Positions 47,882 through 56,161 of a stretch of 64,000 nucleotides of DNA are shown here, piece by piece (the stretch's first letter is position 1; every line of letters begins with the position of its first letter). Origin of the DNA: Gimesia fumaroli. GTDB lineage: Bacteria > Planctomycetota > Planctomycetia > Planctomycetales > Planctomycetaceae. The position numbers and the translations under genes are program-made. Location of the stretch: assembly GCF_007754425.1 (NCBI RefSeq), contig NZ_CP037452.1, forward strand, positions 6,303,164 through 6,367,163, given 5' to 3'. The notes under the pieces were generated by a model. The model was not told the DNA's origin. It saw only the letters and a program-made list of their open reading frames with translations, and did not search any database.

Positions 47882-48769
47882 GTGAATTTGCCCACTCCCA
47901 AAACTTCAACCTGTGATTCAGCGCATCAGCGGCTCTGGAAATGTGTGGATCAGTCCATCTCCTTAGGCGGTATGCCGTTATTAATGGGCATCCTCAATGT
48001 CACTCCCGATAGTTTTTCCGATGGCGGCGAAGCAATCAATGTTGACTCCGCCGTTCGTAAAGGTCTGAAACTCGTCAAGGATGGCGCCGACATTCTGGAT
48101 ATTGGGGGCGAGTCCACGCGTCCCGGGGCAGAACCGGTCTCGGTTGAGGAAGAATTAAGCAGAGTCATTCCTGCAATCGAAGCATTGTCAGTACAAACAT
48201 CAGTCCCGATCTCCATTGATACCACCAAAGCAGAAGTCGCTCGTCGCGCGATTCAAGCGGGCGCCGTCATTATTAATGACATCTCCGGTCTCACCTTTGA
48301 TCCGGAAATGATTCCTCTGGCGGCAGAAACGCAGGCCGGCGTCATCTGTATGCACATTCTGGGAACGCCACAAACCATGCAGGACCATCCTGAATACGAG
48401 GATGTGGTTTCCGATCTGAAAACATGGTTAGGGGAACGTGTTCAAACTTTACTAGATGCTGGAGTCGAGCCCGAGCAGATCGTTCTCGATCCCGGCGTCG
48501 GCTTTGGAAAAACAGCCGAGCATAATCTGGAAATTCTCTCGCACATTCAGGAATTCAAAGACTTGGGTTTCCCCGTGCTGATCGGGCATTCCCGCAAGCG
48601 ATTCTTATCAAAACTGCTCGGTCGTTCCGTGGAAGAACGTCTGGCCGGCACAGTCGGCGTATCCATTGCACTGGCGGATCAATCAGTTGATATTTTACGT
48701 CTGCACGATGTAGCCGCTAATCGGGATGCATTATCTGCCTGGCATGCCGTTTCCCAACGTGTATCATAA
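47882..48769 (+). CDS. folP: Dihydropteroate synthase
   Basis: Condenses p-aminobenzoate with pterin pyrophosphate in folate synthesis. 295 residues. Signatures: MGILNVTPDSFSDGG (about 35-50), DIGGESTRPGA (pterin region), IDTTKAEVARRA, INDISG and IGHSRKRFL with the Ser-Arg-Lys substrate triad. The start is GTG at 47882; an in-frame ATG does not occur near, and the first ~25 residues are not conserved, so a downstream start is possible. It stands alone before the SGNH hydrolase gene. Confidence 0.94.
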   Translation: MNLPTPKTSTCDSAHQRLWKCVDQSISLGGMPLLMGILNVTPDSFSDGGEAINVDSAVRKGLKLVKDGADILDIGGESTRPGAEPVSVEEELSRVIPAIEALSVQTSVPISIDTTKAEVARRAIQAGAVIINDISGLTFDPEMIPLAAETQAGVICMHILGTPQTMQDHPEYEDVVSDLKTWLGERVQTLLDAGVEPEQIVLDPGVGFGKTAEHNLEILSHIQEFKDLGFPVLIGHSRKRFLSKLLGRSVEERLAGTVGVSIALADQSVDILRLHDVAANRDALSAWHAVSQRVS

Positions 48770-48851
48770 TGATGTAATTTTGCGATTTAGATTTAATAGA
48801 TTCAGAAGGCTTGGTAAAAAGCTTTCTGAATTAGAAACTTGAGGAAAGACC

Positions 48852-49535
48852 ATGAAAATGAAATGTTTTTATCTGTCAATCACCCTGGCCTTACTATGTT
48901 CCCTTTCTCATAACGGGCTGGCGGCTGAAGAGCAAAAGCACAATTATGACCGCTGGGAAAAATCAATCACTCAGTTTGAAAAGCAGGATCAGAAACAGGG
49001 CATCAAGAAAAATGGAGTCCTCTTTGTCGGCAGCTCCAGTATCCGACTGTGGAATCTGGATAAATACTTTCCCGAGCTGGAAGCAGTCAATCGCGGATTT
49101 GGTGGATCGGAAATCGTCGATTCCACTCATTTCGCAGACCGCATCATTCTAAAGCATGAACCGAAACTGATCTTCCTTTACGCCGGCGATAACGATCTCT
49201 CTCGGAAAAGATCCCCCGAAGATGTTGCTGCTGACTTTCAAAAATTCGTGGCAACCGTGCATAAAACACTGCCCCAGACGAAAATTGTCTTCATCGCCGT
49301 GAAACCCAGCCTCAGCCGCTGGAAACTGGCAGATTCTATCGTCAAAGCCAATCAGCTGATTGCTGACCAATGTGCCGATAACGGCCTGCTGGAGTACGCC
49401 GATGTCTGGAAACCCATGTTGGGAGCCGATGGCAAGCCACGTCCGGAACTGTTCAAGTCGGACGGCTTGCATTTAAATCATGAAGGCTATCTCGTCTGGA
49501 AAAAAGCGGTTCAGCCGTTTTTGAACCATAAGTAA
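48852..49535 (+). CDS. Secreted SGNH/GDSL-type hydrolase
   Basis: A 227-residue protein with a signal peptide (about 1-24). The SGNH blocks are visible: VGSSSIRLW (catalytic Ser), NRGFGGSEI (Gly), YAGDNDL (Asn), and DGLHLNHEGY (Asp/His) near the C-terminus. Members deacetylate or hydrolyse sugar and lipid esters; the substrate is unknown. Start at ATG 48852 or two codons later; GAGG precedes. It lies in tandem with folP but about 80 bases apart. Confidence 0.92.
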   Translation: MKMKCFYLSITLALLCSLSHNGLAAEEQKHNYDRWEKSITQFEKQDQKQGIKKNGVLFVGSSSIRLWNLDKYFPELEAVNRGFGGSEIVDSTHFADRIILKHEPKLIFLYAGDNDLSRKRSPEDVAADFQKFVATVHKTLPQTKIVFIAVKPSLSRWKLADSIVKANQLIADQCADNGLLEYADVWKPMLGADGKPRPELFKSDGLHLNHEGYLVWKKAVQPFLNHK

Positions 49536-49560
49536 CATCCGCCAAATAAAGCCGGCGATT

Positions 49561-50523
49561 TCAGAGCGTTTTTACCTGTAATTCATGCGAGCCAAGAAAC
49601 TGATTCAGTTCGCTACGGGTAAAAATGCCTGCCGTCGCACCAGTAGCACGGACACAGCTATGCCCCAAAGCAGATCCAAATCGCAGGCATTCTTCAGGGC
49701 TCACACCTTCCAATAGTCCGTGGATAAAACCAGCGACAAACGCATCGCCACTGCCCGTTCCGTCGACCAGATGTACCGGATACACCGCCGAATGAATCGT
49801 CTGCTGGTCATCCATCAGAATACTTCCCTCGCCCCCGCAGGTGATAATCACCGTCTTCGCCCCGGCTGCTTTGAAGGCACGTGCCTGCGCGAGTGGGTCT
49901 GATTCTCCCGTGATCAATTCCCCCTCATCATTATTGGGGAGAAAATAATCGCTTAACGGCAGCACTGGTTTAAGCATTTTCCAATAGTCGTCGGGCTGCG
50001 GAGTCACTACATCCAGCACCGTCGTCACCCCCGCCTCTTTCGCAATCCGGAACATTTGAGCCACATTGTCCGGCGAAAGTTCTTCCGACAGACAATAGCC
50101 GCCCAGATACAATATCCGGCTCGAACGAATCTGTTCTTCTGTGACGGTTTCTCCCGTGAACAACGAATTCGCAGCGACGGAATGAATGAACCGGCGATCC
50201 TCTCCCTGAACGTTGATCACAAACGAGCCGCTGGTCGGAAGCTGATCCGATTTCATCAGATACTCACACTGAACACCCGACTGAATCAGGCTTTCTTCCA
50301 CATACCGACCAAATACATCCTGACCCACAATACCAGCGATCGCGACCTGTCGCTCCAGTCTCGCCAGATCAGCGGCCACATTCGACGCACAGCCGCCAAT
50401 GGTCAGCTCCATTTCATCCGTCAGCACCAATTCTCCCGGCTTGGGCATATGATCAATGGCTTTGCAGACATGGTCCGCCACAATGATTCCCGCACATAAA
50501 CAATCATACTTCGGAGACGGCAT
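49561..50523 (-). CDS. PfkB-family carbohydrate kinase
   Basis: A 320-residue ribokinase-like kinase. The N-terminal GGCASNVAADLARL substrate loop, the central ITCGGEGS motif and DGTGSGDAFVAGF with the catalytic Asp near residue 254 are all present. The start is ATG at 50523 with AGGAAGG about ten bases upstream; a GTG three codons earlier overlaps that site. Substrate is unclear (sugar or nucleoside). It has no sugar transporter nearby. Confidence 0.92.
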   Translation of the reverse strand: MPSPKYDCLCAGIIVADHVCKAIDHMPKPGELVLTDEMELTIGGCASNVAADLARLERQVAIAGIVGQDVFGRYVEESLIQSGVQCEYLMKSDQLPTSGSFVINVQGEDRRFIHSVAANSLFTGETVTEEQIRSSRILYLGGYCLSEELSPDNVAQMFRIAKEAGVTTVLDVVTPQPDDYWKMLKPVLPLSDYFLPNNDEGELITGESDPLAQARAFKAAGAKTVIITCGGEGSILMDDQQTIHSAVYPVHLVDGTGSGDAFVAGFIHGLLEGVSPEECLRFGSALGHSCVRATGATAGIFTRSELNQFLGSHELQVKTL

Positions 50524-50607
50524 TCGAGGCACCTTCCTATCTCGTCGAACTCAGGTCAGATCAATCCAGTCTGATTATTATGAGCGAGTTCAGTTGGAGT
50601 TCAACGC

Positions 50608-51198
50608 CTAGCTGGAATGAAGATGCACAGATTTTGTGTTCTGCTCTTTGTCGGCAGGTTTGGAAGGCACCACAGTCTGGGCTTCCGTTTCCACTGGGTC
50701 AGTCACCGGCCTTAGTTTTTGAAAGTGCATGACCAGACGGAGCATAATAGGATACGTCGCCAGCGAGAAAAACGTCGCCACCACAAGAGATCCGATAATC
50801 AGCGGCGAACCGACTTCCAACAAGAGCTGTTTCACTGTTTCCCACCAGCCGCTGAAACCTTCAAACTCCAGGATCCGGGCAAAATCGTTTTGCGTGAGCG
50901 AACCGCCCACATAATAAGTGCCAATTTTATAGTCGAACCAGTAAATGGGAACGATCGTCAGCGGATTCGAAACATATACAGTAATCAGTGAAGCAATCTG
51001 GTTGAATCGAAAGAAAGGACGCATCAAAAACGCAAAACAAATCACCATCAGCATTTGGATGCCGACCGTGGGCGTCAAGGCAATAAACATCCCGATCGCC
51101 GTACCCAGAGCAATGGAGTGCGCACTGTCATCCAGCATCAAGATCGAACGCAGAAGCATTCGAGGGCTGCTTTTCCAGGATAATTTAGAAGACGACAT
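50608..51198 (-). CDS. DUF2062 membrane protein
   Basis: About 196 residues with three hydrophobic segments (about 30-50, 55-70 and 140-165). The pattern ALGTAIGMFIALTPTVGIQM and VSNPLTIVPIYWFDYKIG is that of DUF2062. A basic amphipathic N-terminus (SSPRMLLRSI) leads into the first helix and a Pro/Glu/Lys tail ends the protein. Role unknown; DUF2062 is often fused to or near glycosyltransferases. Start ATG 51198; an in-frame TTG sits three codons earlier. Confidence 0.88.
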   Translation of the reverse strand: MSSSKLSWKSSPRMLLRSILMLDDSAHSIALGTAIGMFIALTPTVGIQMLMVICFAFLMRPFFRFNQIASLITVYVSNPLTIVPIYWFDYKIGTYYVGGSLTQNDFARILEFEGFSGWWETVKQLLLEVGSPLIIGSLVVATFFSLATYPIMLRLVMHFQKLRPVTDPVETEAQTVVPSKPADKEQNTKSVHLHSS

Positions 51199-51727
51199 AT
51201 ACGGCAATTCAAATGGCGGATTCAGGGGCTTAATCTAGATGGTTGTTCACATCACTTTACCGAGGATTCGGATTAGTTTATCGGCACTATCCCGGGAAAA
51301 TTCTTCAAGTTGATGGAATTATTGGTCTAGAGAGATAATTCTGCTTCGGTCAACTCTTTCAATTGATCCAATTATACGGAATGCAACCGGCGGCAATAAT
51401 ACAAATTGGAGTTTTCTCCCAATCAGCATCTATTCTAATTAAGCTATTTCACATTAGGCAACTGAAATTGCCAGTCCGTCTGATTCAGGAACAGGAAAAA
51501 AATGCGAATCTCAGGCCCGTTTCACTGGGAGATCCACTCGATTTAGATGTACACTTTGAAAGCATCGTCTCGATTTTCCAGAGAGTTTTTCGTTCCAACC
51601 CTGAAATTTGGTTTAAGGTTAGGTATGCTCTGTAAGACATTTTAATGAATTCTTCTTGCTCTCAATTGATACTACATAATCCGTGTTTTCACGATTTTCT
51701 GAAATCACGGGTGACTGGAATTGAACT
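51199..51727. other. Intergenic region between DUF2062 and STAS genes
   Basis: 529 bases. One plus-strand ORF of 90 codons (51363-51635) lies here, but it lacks a Shine-Dalgarno and recognisable motifs; I treat it as non-coding. No strong hairpins seen. This is about where strand composition becomes neutral before turning C-rich. Confidence 0.4.
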
Positions 51728-52099
51728 ATGGTAGAAAACTTGGAAATTTTTGAGGTAGAACAGGCTGCTCCCAATCTGGTGGTAGTCCCCCAAGGCTCGA
51801 CCATGCAATTTCAATACAGCAATGTTCAAGTAGAATCCAATAAAGTACTGAGGTTGTTTGATTCGCCGGAAGTCAAGAATGTGATCATTGATCTCTCCCG
51901 CGTCGACTACCTCGACTCCATCATCATAGGCGCCATCATTCGTTTGCTCCAACGTGCGAAACAGACCGGCGGACATGCCGTCTTCTGTAATGCCTGCGAC
52001 AACATGCAGAACATCCTCAAGTGCATCAAAGTCGGAACCCTCTGGCCTTTATACGATTCCCGCGAAGCAGCGCTTGCCGCGTTGAACGAGAATTCCTGA
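51728..52099 (+). CDS. STAS-domain anti-sigma-factor antagonist-like protein
   Basis: A 123-residue single STAS domain. The segment IIDLSRVDYLDSIIIGAIIRLLQ carries the Asp-Ser pair (DS at about residue 61-62) that is phosphorylated by cognate kinases in SpoIIAA-type partner switching. FCNACDNMQNILKCIKVG (given in part) follows the last strand. The partner kinase and phosphatase are not in the window. Starts with ATG 51728. Next gene (birA) is 30 bases downstream. Confidence 0.88.
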   Translation: MVENLEIFEVEQAAPNLVVVPQGSTMQFQYSNVQVESNKVLRLFDSPEVKNVIIDLSRVDYLDSIIIGAIIRLLQRAKQTGGHAVFCNACDNMQNILKCIKVGTLWPLYDSREAALAALNENS

Positions 52100-52130
52100 C
52101 CTTCGCCTCCTTCCTGAAAATGAGTTTGGA

Positions 52131-52937
52131 ATGCTGCCGTTTACAGCCGACGACTTGAAAGCAATTCAGACGGAAACGTTCATCGAACATCTCGACTACT
52201 TCGAAAGTCTGGCTTCGACCAACTCCTGGGCTCTGAATAACCTTGCTCCTCCTGTTAGCGAAAATCCGACGCGCAATATCAGTTTACCGCGTCTGATTCT
52301 CACTGGAAAACAGACTGCAGGCCGAGGTCGAGGCAGCAATGCCTGGTGGTCCCCTGAAGGGGGATTAACTTTCTCCCTCGTCGTCGATGCCAGCCAGATC
52401 CAGATTCCCCTCGAACAGCAACCCCTGATCGCACTCGCCACCGGACTCGCCGTCTGTGAAACGATCGAAAAATACCTCCCCGAATATCACCTGCAACTAA
52501 AATGGCCCAATGACGTCTACCTGCAGAACAAAAAAGTCTCCGGCATTCTGGTCGAAACCGCCGCCAACCAACCGGGGCTCGTCGTGATCGGAGTCGGCGT
52601 CAATTTAAATAACTCCTTTCTCTCCGCCGAAGAGGCTCTGCAATCGATAGGCACCTCGCTCTATGAAACCACCCGCCAGAAATATTCGCTGGCGAATACG
52701 CTCATCGACCTGATCAACGGCATCGAGAATCGACTCTATGATGTTGCCGGCGAAGAAAATAAATTCATGTCCTCCTGGCGAGAGTATTGCCTGCTGACCG
52801 GCAAAACGATTCGAATTAATACAGGACGCGAAACCAAACAAGGCGAATGTCTGGAAATCGACGACGATGGGTTTCTGATTCTGAAAACCGCAACAGGTAT
52901 CGAACGTATCATCAGTGGCACCATCGAACATTTTTGA
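52131..52937 (+). CDS. birA: Biotin--[acetyl-CoA-carboxylase] ligase
   Basis: Activates biotin to biotinyl-AMP and transfers it to the carboxyl carrier protein. 268 residues with no DNA-binding domain, so a class I BirA without repressor function. GRGRGSNAWWSPEGGLTFS is the biotinyl-AMP loop, KWPNDVYLQNKKVSGILVET the second core motif, and VVIGVGVNLNN the third. The C-terminal SH3-like domain (about 220-268) is present. It lies between the STAS gene and a dehydrogenase gene with short gaps on the same strand. Confidence 0.95.
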   Translation: MLPFTADDLKAIQTETFIEHLDYFESLASTNSWALNNLAPPVSENPTRNISLPRLILTGKQTAGRGRGSNAWWSPEGGLTFSLVVDASQIQIPLEQQPLIALATGLAVCETIEKYLPEYHLQLKWPNDVYLQNKKVSGILVETAANQPGLVVIGVGVNLNNSFLSAEEALQSIGTSLYETTRQKYSLANTLIDLINGIENRLYDVAGEENKFMSSWREYCLLTGKTIRINTGRETKQGECLEIDDDGFLILKTATGIERIISGTIEHF

Positions 52938-52953
52938 TTGAATCTGGGAACCT

Positions 52954-53958
52954 ATGAAAAAACTACTCATCTACCCCGCCATCGATTCCACAAGACTCGC
53001 CCGCATCGAGGACGTCTCCGACCAGTTGACCGTCTGTAACGCGTCGGAACTCTCCGCAGCACTCACCGAAATCAAAGACGCCGACGCTTTCTTTGGGAAA
53101 ATCAGCCCCGAACTGCTCGCCGCCGCCGAAAACCTGCAGTGGGTCCAGTCCCCCACCGCCAGCCTCGAACATTACGTCTTCCCCGAACTCGTTGATCATC
53201 CCTGCCAGCTCACGAACATGCGCGGCCTGTTTTACGATGTCATCGCCGATCACGTCATGGGATTCGTCATCTGCTTCGCCCGCAACCTGCACCGTTATAT
53301 CAGGCAACAAACCGAATCGAACTGGCAACCGATCGGCGGCGTAGCCGGCAAACCGAATTTCGTCACCGGACCGGGTCAGGTCAGCGAAGTCGATCGCAGT
53401 CATCTGCACCTCTCCGACTGTACTTTGGGTGTCGTCGGAGCCGGCAGCATTGGCGCAGAAATCTGTCGGCGTGCCGCCGCGTTCGGCATGCAAGTCTGCG
53501 CCGTCGACCCCATCGCTACTGAAGTGCCCGGCGTGGTGGATGAAGTCTGGAATGTCGACCGCTTGAATGATCTGCTGGATGTCAGTGATTTCGTCGTCAT
53601 CGCCGCCCCGCACACGCCCCAGACCGAAAAACTGTTTCGCACCGCACAGTTCCGGCAAATGAAGTCAACTGGATATCTGATCAACATCGGCCGCGGCGCG
53701 ATTGTCGATCTCACGGATTTAACCGCCGCCTTACAGAACGGCGAGATCGCCGGCGCCGGATTGGACGTATTCGAAATCGAACCCCTGCCGGCTGAGCACC
53801 CGCTCTGGCAGATGGAAAACGTCATCCTCACCCCCCACATCGCAGCCGCCTCCACCCACGTCCCCGAACGCCATCTCGAAACGCTGTTGGAAAACCTCCG
53901 TTGTTTTCTCGCCGATAAACCATTCCTGACCCCCGCTGATAAACAGAACTGGTTCTGA
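52954..53958 (+). CDS. D-2-hydroxyacid dehydrogenase (NAD-dependent)
   Basis: A 334-residue member of the D-isomer 2-hydroxyacid dehydrogenase family. The Rossmann loop LGVVGAGSIGAEI (about 150-162), the catalytic Arg in NIGRGAIVD, the Glu in DVFEIEPLPAEHPLW and the His in LTPHIAA are all visible. It interconverts a 2-oxoacid and D-2-hydroxyacid; substrate unknown. It starts 17 bases after birA, so both may share a transcript. From here rightwards plus-strand genes prefer C in third codon positions. Confidence 0.92.
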   Translation: MKKLLIYPAIDSTRLARIEDVSDQLTVCNASELSAALTEIKDADAFFGKISPELLAAAENLQWVQSPTASLEHYVFPELVDHPCQLTNMRGLFYDVIADHVMGFVICFARNLHRYIRQQTESNWQPIGGVAGKPNFVTGPGQVSEVDRSHLHLSDCTLGVVGAGSIGAEICRRAAAFGMQVCAVDPIATEVPGVVDEVWNVDRLNDLLDVSDFVVIAAPHTPQTEKLFRTAQFRQMKSTGYLINIGRGAIVDLTDLTAALQNGEIAGAGLDVFEIEPLPAEHPLWQMENVILTPHIAAASTHVPERHLETLLENLRCFLADKPFLTPADKQNWF

Positions 53959-54427
53959 AAAAGCAGTGTTGATCAGGAGCAGTGACTGCAAAAATCGCAC
54001 TTGACGCGAACCCGCGGTTCGCTAGTTTATCAAAACTTATGCGTCGCGCGCGAGAACAGTACTGGTTCAGGTGAAACTCTGAAACCGGTTTTAACCGCAC
54101 CTGCAAAAAACCGCTTGTTTCAGCCCGATTTTCCAAATGAAATCCTCCAAAAGTTATTCGGGTCGACACACATCGGCGCATTACCAACATCGCCCAACCA
54201 ACTCCCCGCACCATCCGGCACACACTCAACCACCATCCACCCCACAACAAAATCCCCTTTCCTCTTGACTCCTTCACACCGCTACAGACAATCTGATTCA
54301 CAAACAACATTAGCAATCCCTCCCACCGGGAGCGGTACGGCGCAAGCCGCCATTTAACAACATCAGGAAAAACTCGCCCGATTTTACCCAAGAGACTCTC
54401 AACCACAGAGATGAACACTGTTAAGCT
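53959..54427. other. C-rich intergenic region with hairpin and repeat-like fragments
   Basis: 469 bases. The part 54121-54360 has 31 G and 94 C on the plus strand by my count, a very strong bias, with long C/A-rich tracts. A perfect hairpin is at 54006-54022. The GCGGTACGGCGCAAGCCGC segment near 54331 and the text AACCACAGAGATGAACAC near 54400 resemble short intergenic repeats common in this phylum (recalled, not checked). No supportable gene. Confidence 0.5.
54006..54022. terminator. Perfect stem-loop after the hydroxyacid dehydrogenase
   Basis: Arms GCGAACC and GGTTCGC with a 3-base loop (CGC), 47 bases after the stop codon. Only TAGTTTATC follows, so it is a weak terminator or a protective 3' hairpin. 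Confidence 0.45.
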
Positions 54428-54703
54428 ATGATTATGGGAATGGATCTAATTGAAATCGGAATGGAGATCGGCGAGCGTCTAGGCATCGACGATGAAAAAC
54501 TGTTTTTAGACCATCATGAAACAGTACAGGATCTTTATTTCTCCACCTGTCGGCTCTTAAATGAACAATCAGAACAACATCAGGCAAAAAGTCTCTCAAA
54601 ACCAGAAATTAACACAGTCGTCATGGCATCTGTTTCCAAGGTAACCGGAATTCCCGAAGCCGAGATTTCGTCCCGCACACTGTTAAGAGACATCTGTGAT
54701 TAG
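54428..54703 (+). CDS. Small ACP-like protein in apparent circularly permuted order
   Basis: 91 residues, no signal or membrane segment. Residues 4-44 (GMDLIEIGMEIGERLGI ... HHETVQDLYF) resemble helices II and III of acyl carrier proteins. Residues 62-91 (SVSKVTGIPEAEISSRTLLRDIC) resemble helix I. This would be a permuted order. The phosphopantetheine serine position of the DSL motif is replaced by Met (GMDL), so no prosthetic group is expected. The reading is inference from pattern alone; a chance likeness is possible. An in-frame stop lies immediately upstream, so the N-terminus is not truncated by a missed start. Confidence 0.55.
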   Translation: MIMGMDLIEIGMEIGERLGIDDEKLFLDHHETVQDLYFSTCRLLNEQSEQHQAKSLSKPEINTVVMASVSKVTGIPEAEISSRTLLRDICD

Positions 54704-54772
54704 AAGAAAGTCAATTCCGTCGTACCTTTCGGTATTGACTGCATCCCGCATGACTTACTAAACACCAGCACG

Positions 54773-54803
54773 GATTTCGTGCTTTTCGTGTCTTTCGTGG
54801 TAG
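54773..54803. repeat. TTTCGTG-type intergenic repeat, copy 1
   Basis: Reads GATTTCGTGCTTTTCGTG then TCTTTCGTGGTAG: three spaced TTTCGTG units. A shortened copy occurs at 59158-59178 in another gap. This kind of degenerate intergenic repeat is familiar from several bacterial genomes; its origin is not known to me. Confidence 0.6.
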
Positions 54804-54839
54804 CATAAAATAAACACGACCTGGCACCTCAAACAAAGA

Positions 54840-56006
54840 ATGGACCATCAGGCAATGACCAACTCCGATCAACCAACACGGTCCTGGTTCAGCTTTCGCA
54901 AGCTTTGTGTGTTGTTGTTAATTGCAGCCGTATTCTGCCTGATTTCTTTCGCAGTCAGACACTGGCTTCCCGAAACTCCGGTCAGCAGGATTCGTGATCT
55001 GGGAGGCGAGATTCAATACACCAACAACTTCCCCCCGGTGTTCGGTTCACTCATTGGAGGCATCCGCAGTATCACCATTCCGAGTTCGAAAAAGGTACAA
55101 GTCACGGACGAAATCATCAGCTCATTGGGAGAGCAACCACGTTTATCGGTACTGACCTTAGGGAACTTACAAAACCCGACTTCAATCACAGACCACGGAC
55201 TCGTTTCTCTGAAAAACTATCCTCTCCAATATCTCAGCATTACCGGCGGTTCCATCACGGATGCAGGTCTCAATGAACTGAGAAAGATTCCCACACTCTC
55301 GGTACTCTCATTGAATGAAGTTGATATTACAGGAGAACAATTCCAAGCAACCCCTGCCTGGAGCAAGCTGGAAATCTTGCAACTGAATGGCTCAAAGCTC
55401 ACCAATGCAGGATTGAAACAACTCTGTACTATTCCCAACCTGTTTTTTCTCAATCTCAGCAATACTTCCATTGATGGTGACAGCTTACAACATTTATCGA
55501 ATTTAAAAAAACTCTCAGACCTGAACCTCGACAACACAAATATCACCTCCGAATCACTCAATCATCTGTCAGCCGTCAAGCCCCTGCGTACCCTGAGCAT
55601 GCAGGGCACTGCGTTTAACGATGCCCATGTAAGGCAGATTTCCAATGTAAAGCAAATCGAATTTCTGATGCTGAGTAATTCACAAGTCACAGATCAAGGG
55701 CTGATTCCTCTGACAAAAATGGAAAACTTAAAAAAGCTGTTTCTGTCAAATACGAGCATCTCGGATGCAGGTGTTGCACACCTGATCCAATCTAAAAGTC
55801 TGCTGAAGTTAGATCTGTCATCAAACACACACATTACAGATGACGTCATCCAAATCCTTTTAAAAATCCCTCAACTCAAAGTACTCAATCTCTCTGAAGG
55901 GCAACTTTCTGACGATGCGATACGCTCCCTGCAAAAATCTGGAATGATATTCTACTTTATGGAACCTTCATTGTTTTCAACCATGTATACCGCCGGCGGG
56001 ATCTAA
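54840..56006 (+). CDS. Membrane-anchored leucine-rich-repeat protein, paralogue A
   Basis: A 388-residue protein with a cytoplasmic N-terminus (about 1-25) including SWFSFRKL, a transmembrane helix (about 26-46), then about ten leucine-rich repeats of roughly 24 residues of the type 'ITDAGLNELRKIPTLSVLSL' (F-box/cysteine-like LRR class as found in planctomycete proteins). The repeat domain should face the periplasm, possibly for protein binding. No enzyme domain. It is followed by a close paralogue 155 bases later, so this is a tandem duplication. Confidence 0.88.
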   Translation: MDHQAMTNSDQPTRSWFSFRKLCVLLLIAAVFCLISFAVRHWLPETPVSRIRDLGGEIQYTNNFPPVFGSLIGGIRSITIPSSKKVQVTDEIISSLGEQPRLSVLTLGNLQNPTSITDHGLVSLKNYPLQYLSITGGSITDAGLNELRKIPTLSVLSLNEVDITGEQFQATPAWSKLEILQLNGSKLTNAGLKQLCTIPNLFFLNLSNTSIDGDSLQHLSNLKKLSDLNLDNTNITSESLNHLSAVKPLRTLSMQGTAFNDAHVRQISNVKQIEFLMLSNSQVTDQGLIPLTKMENLKKLFLSNTSISDAGVAHLIQSKSLLKLDLSSNTHITDDVIQILLKIPQLKVLNLSEGQLSDDAIRSLQKSGMIFYFMEPSLFSTMYTAGGI

Positions 56007-56161
56007 TTTAAAGAACACCACGGTTCACTGAATTGCCAGACCGAAAATCTCTCCCCTGAGATTTCTTTACTCAACGAATACAATCGCGATAGAATAGGGG
56101 GAGCCTGCCAATCCCTGATGGACCTGCCAACAGGGGAAACATGATACCGGGATAATGTGCT

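Noticed and set aside
51363..51635. 90-codon ORF in the gap before the STAS gene
   Set aside because: No Shine-Dalgarno, no motif and no coding bias; kept only as a note on the gap.
46700..51700. dif site for chromosome dimer resolution near the composition change
   Set aside because: I searched by eye for CATAA-N6-TTATG-like arms on both strands and found no acceptable match.
52963..53658. Minus-strand ORF of 231 codons opposite the hydroxyacid dehydrogenase
   Set aside because: It is Gly/Asp-rich shadow translation of a GC-biased gene and has no recognisable motif.
54001..54357. 118-codon ORF in the C-rich gap
   Set aside because: Translation is Pro/Thr/Ser low complexity caused by the C bias and contains no conserved pattern.
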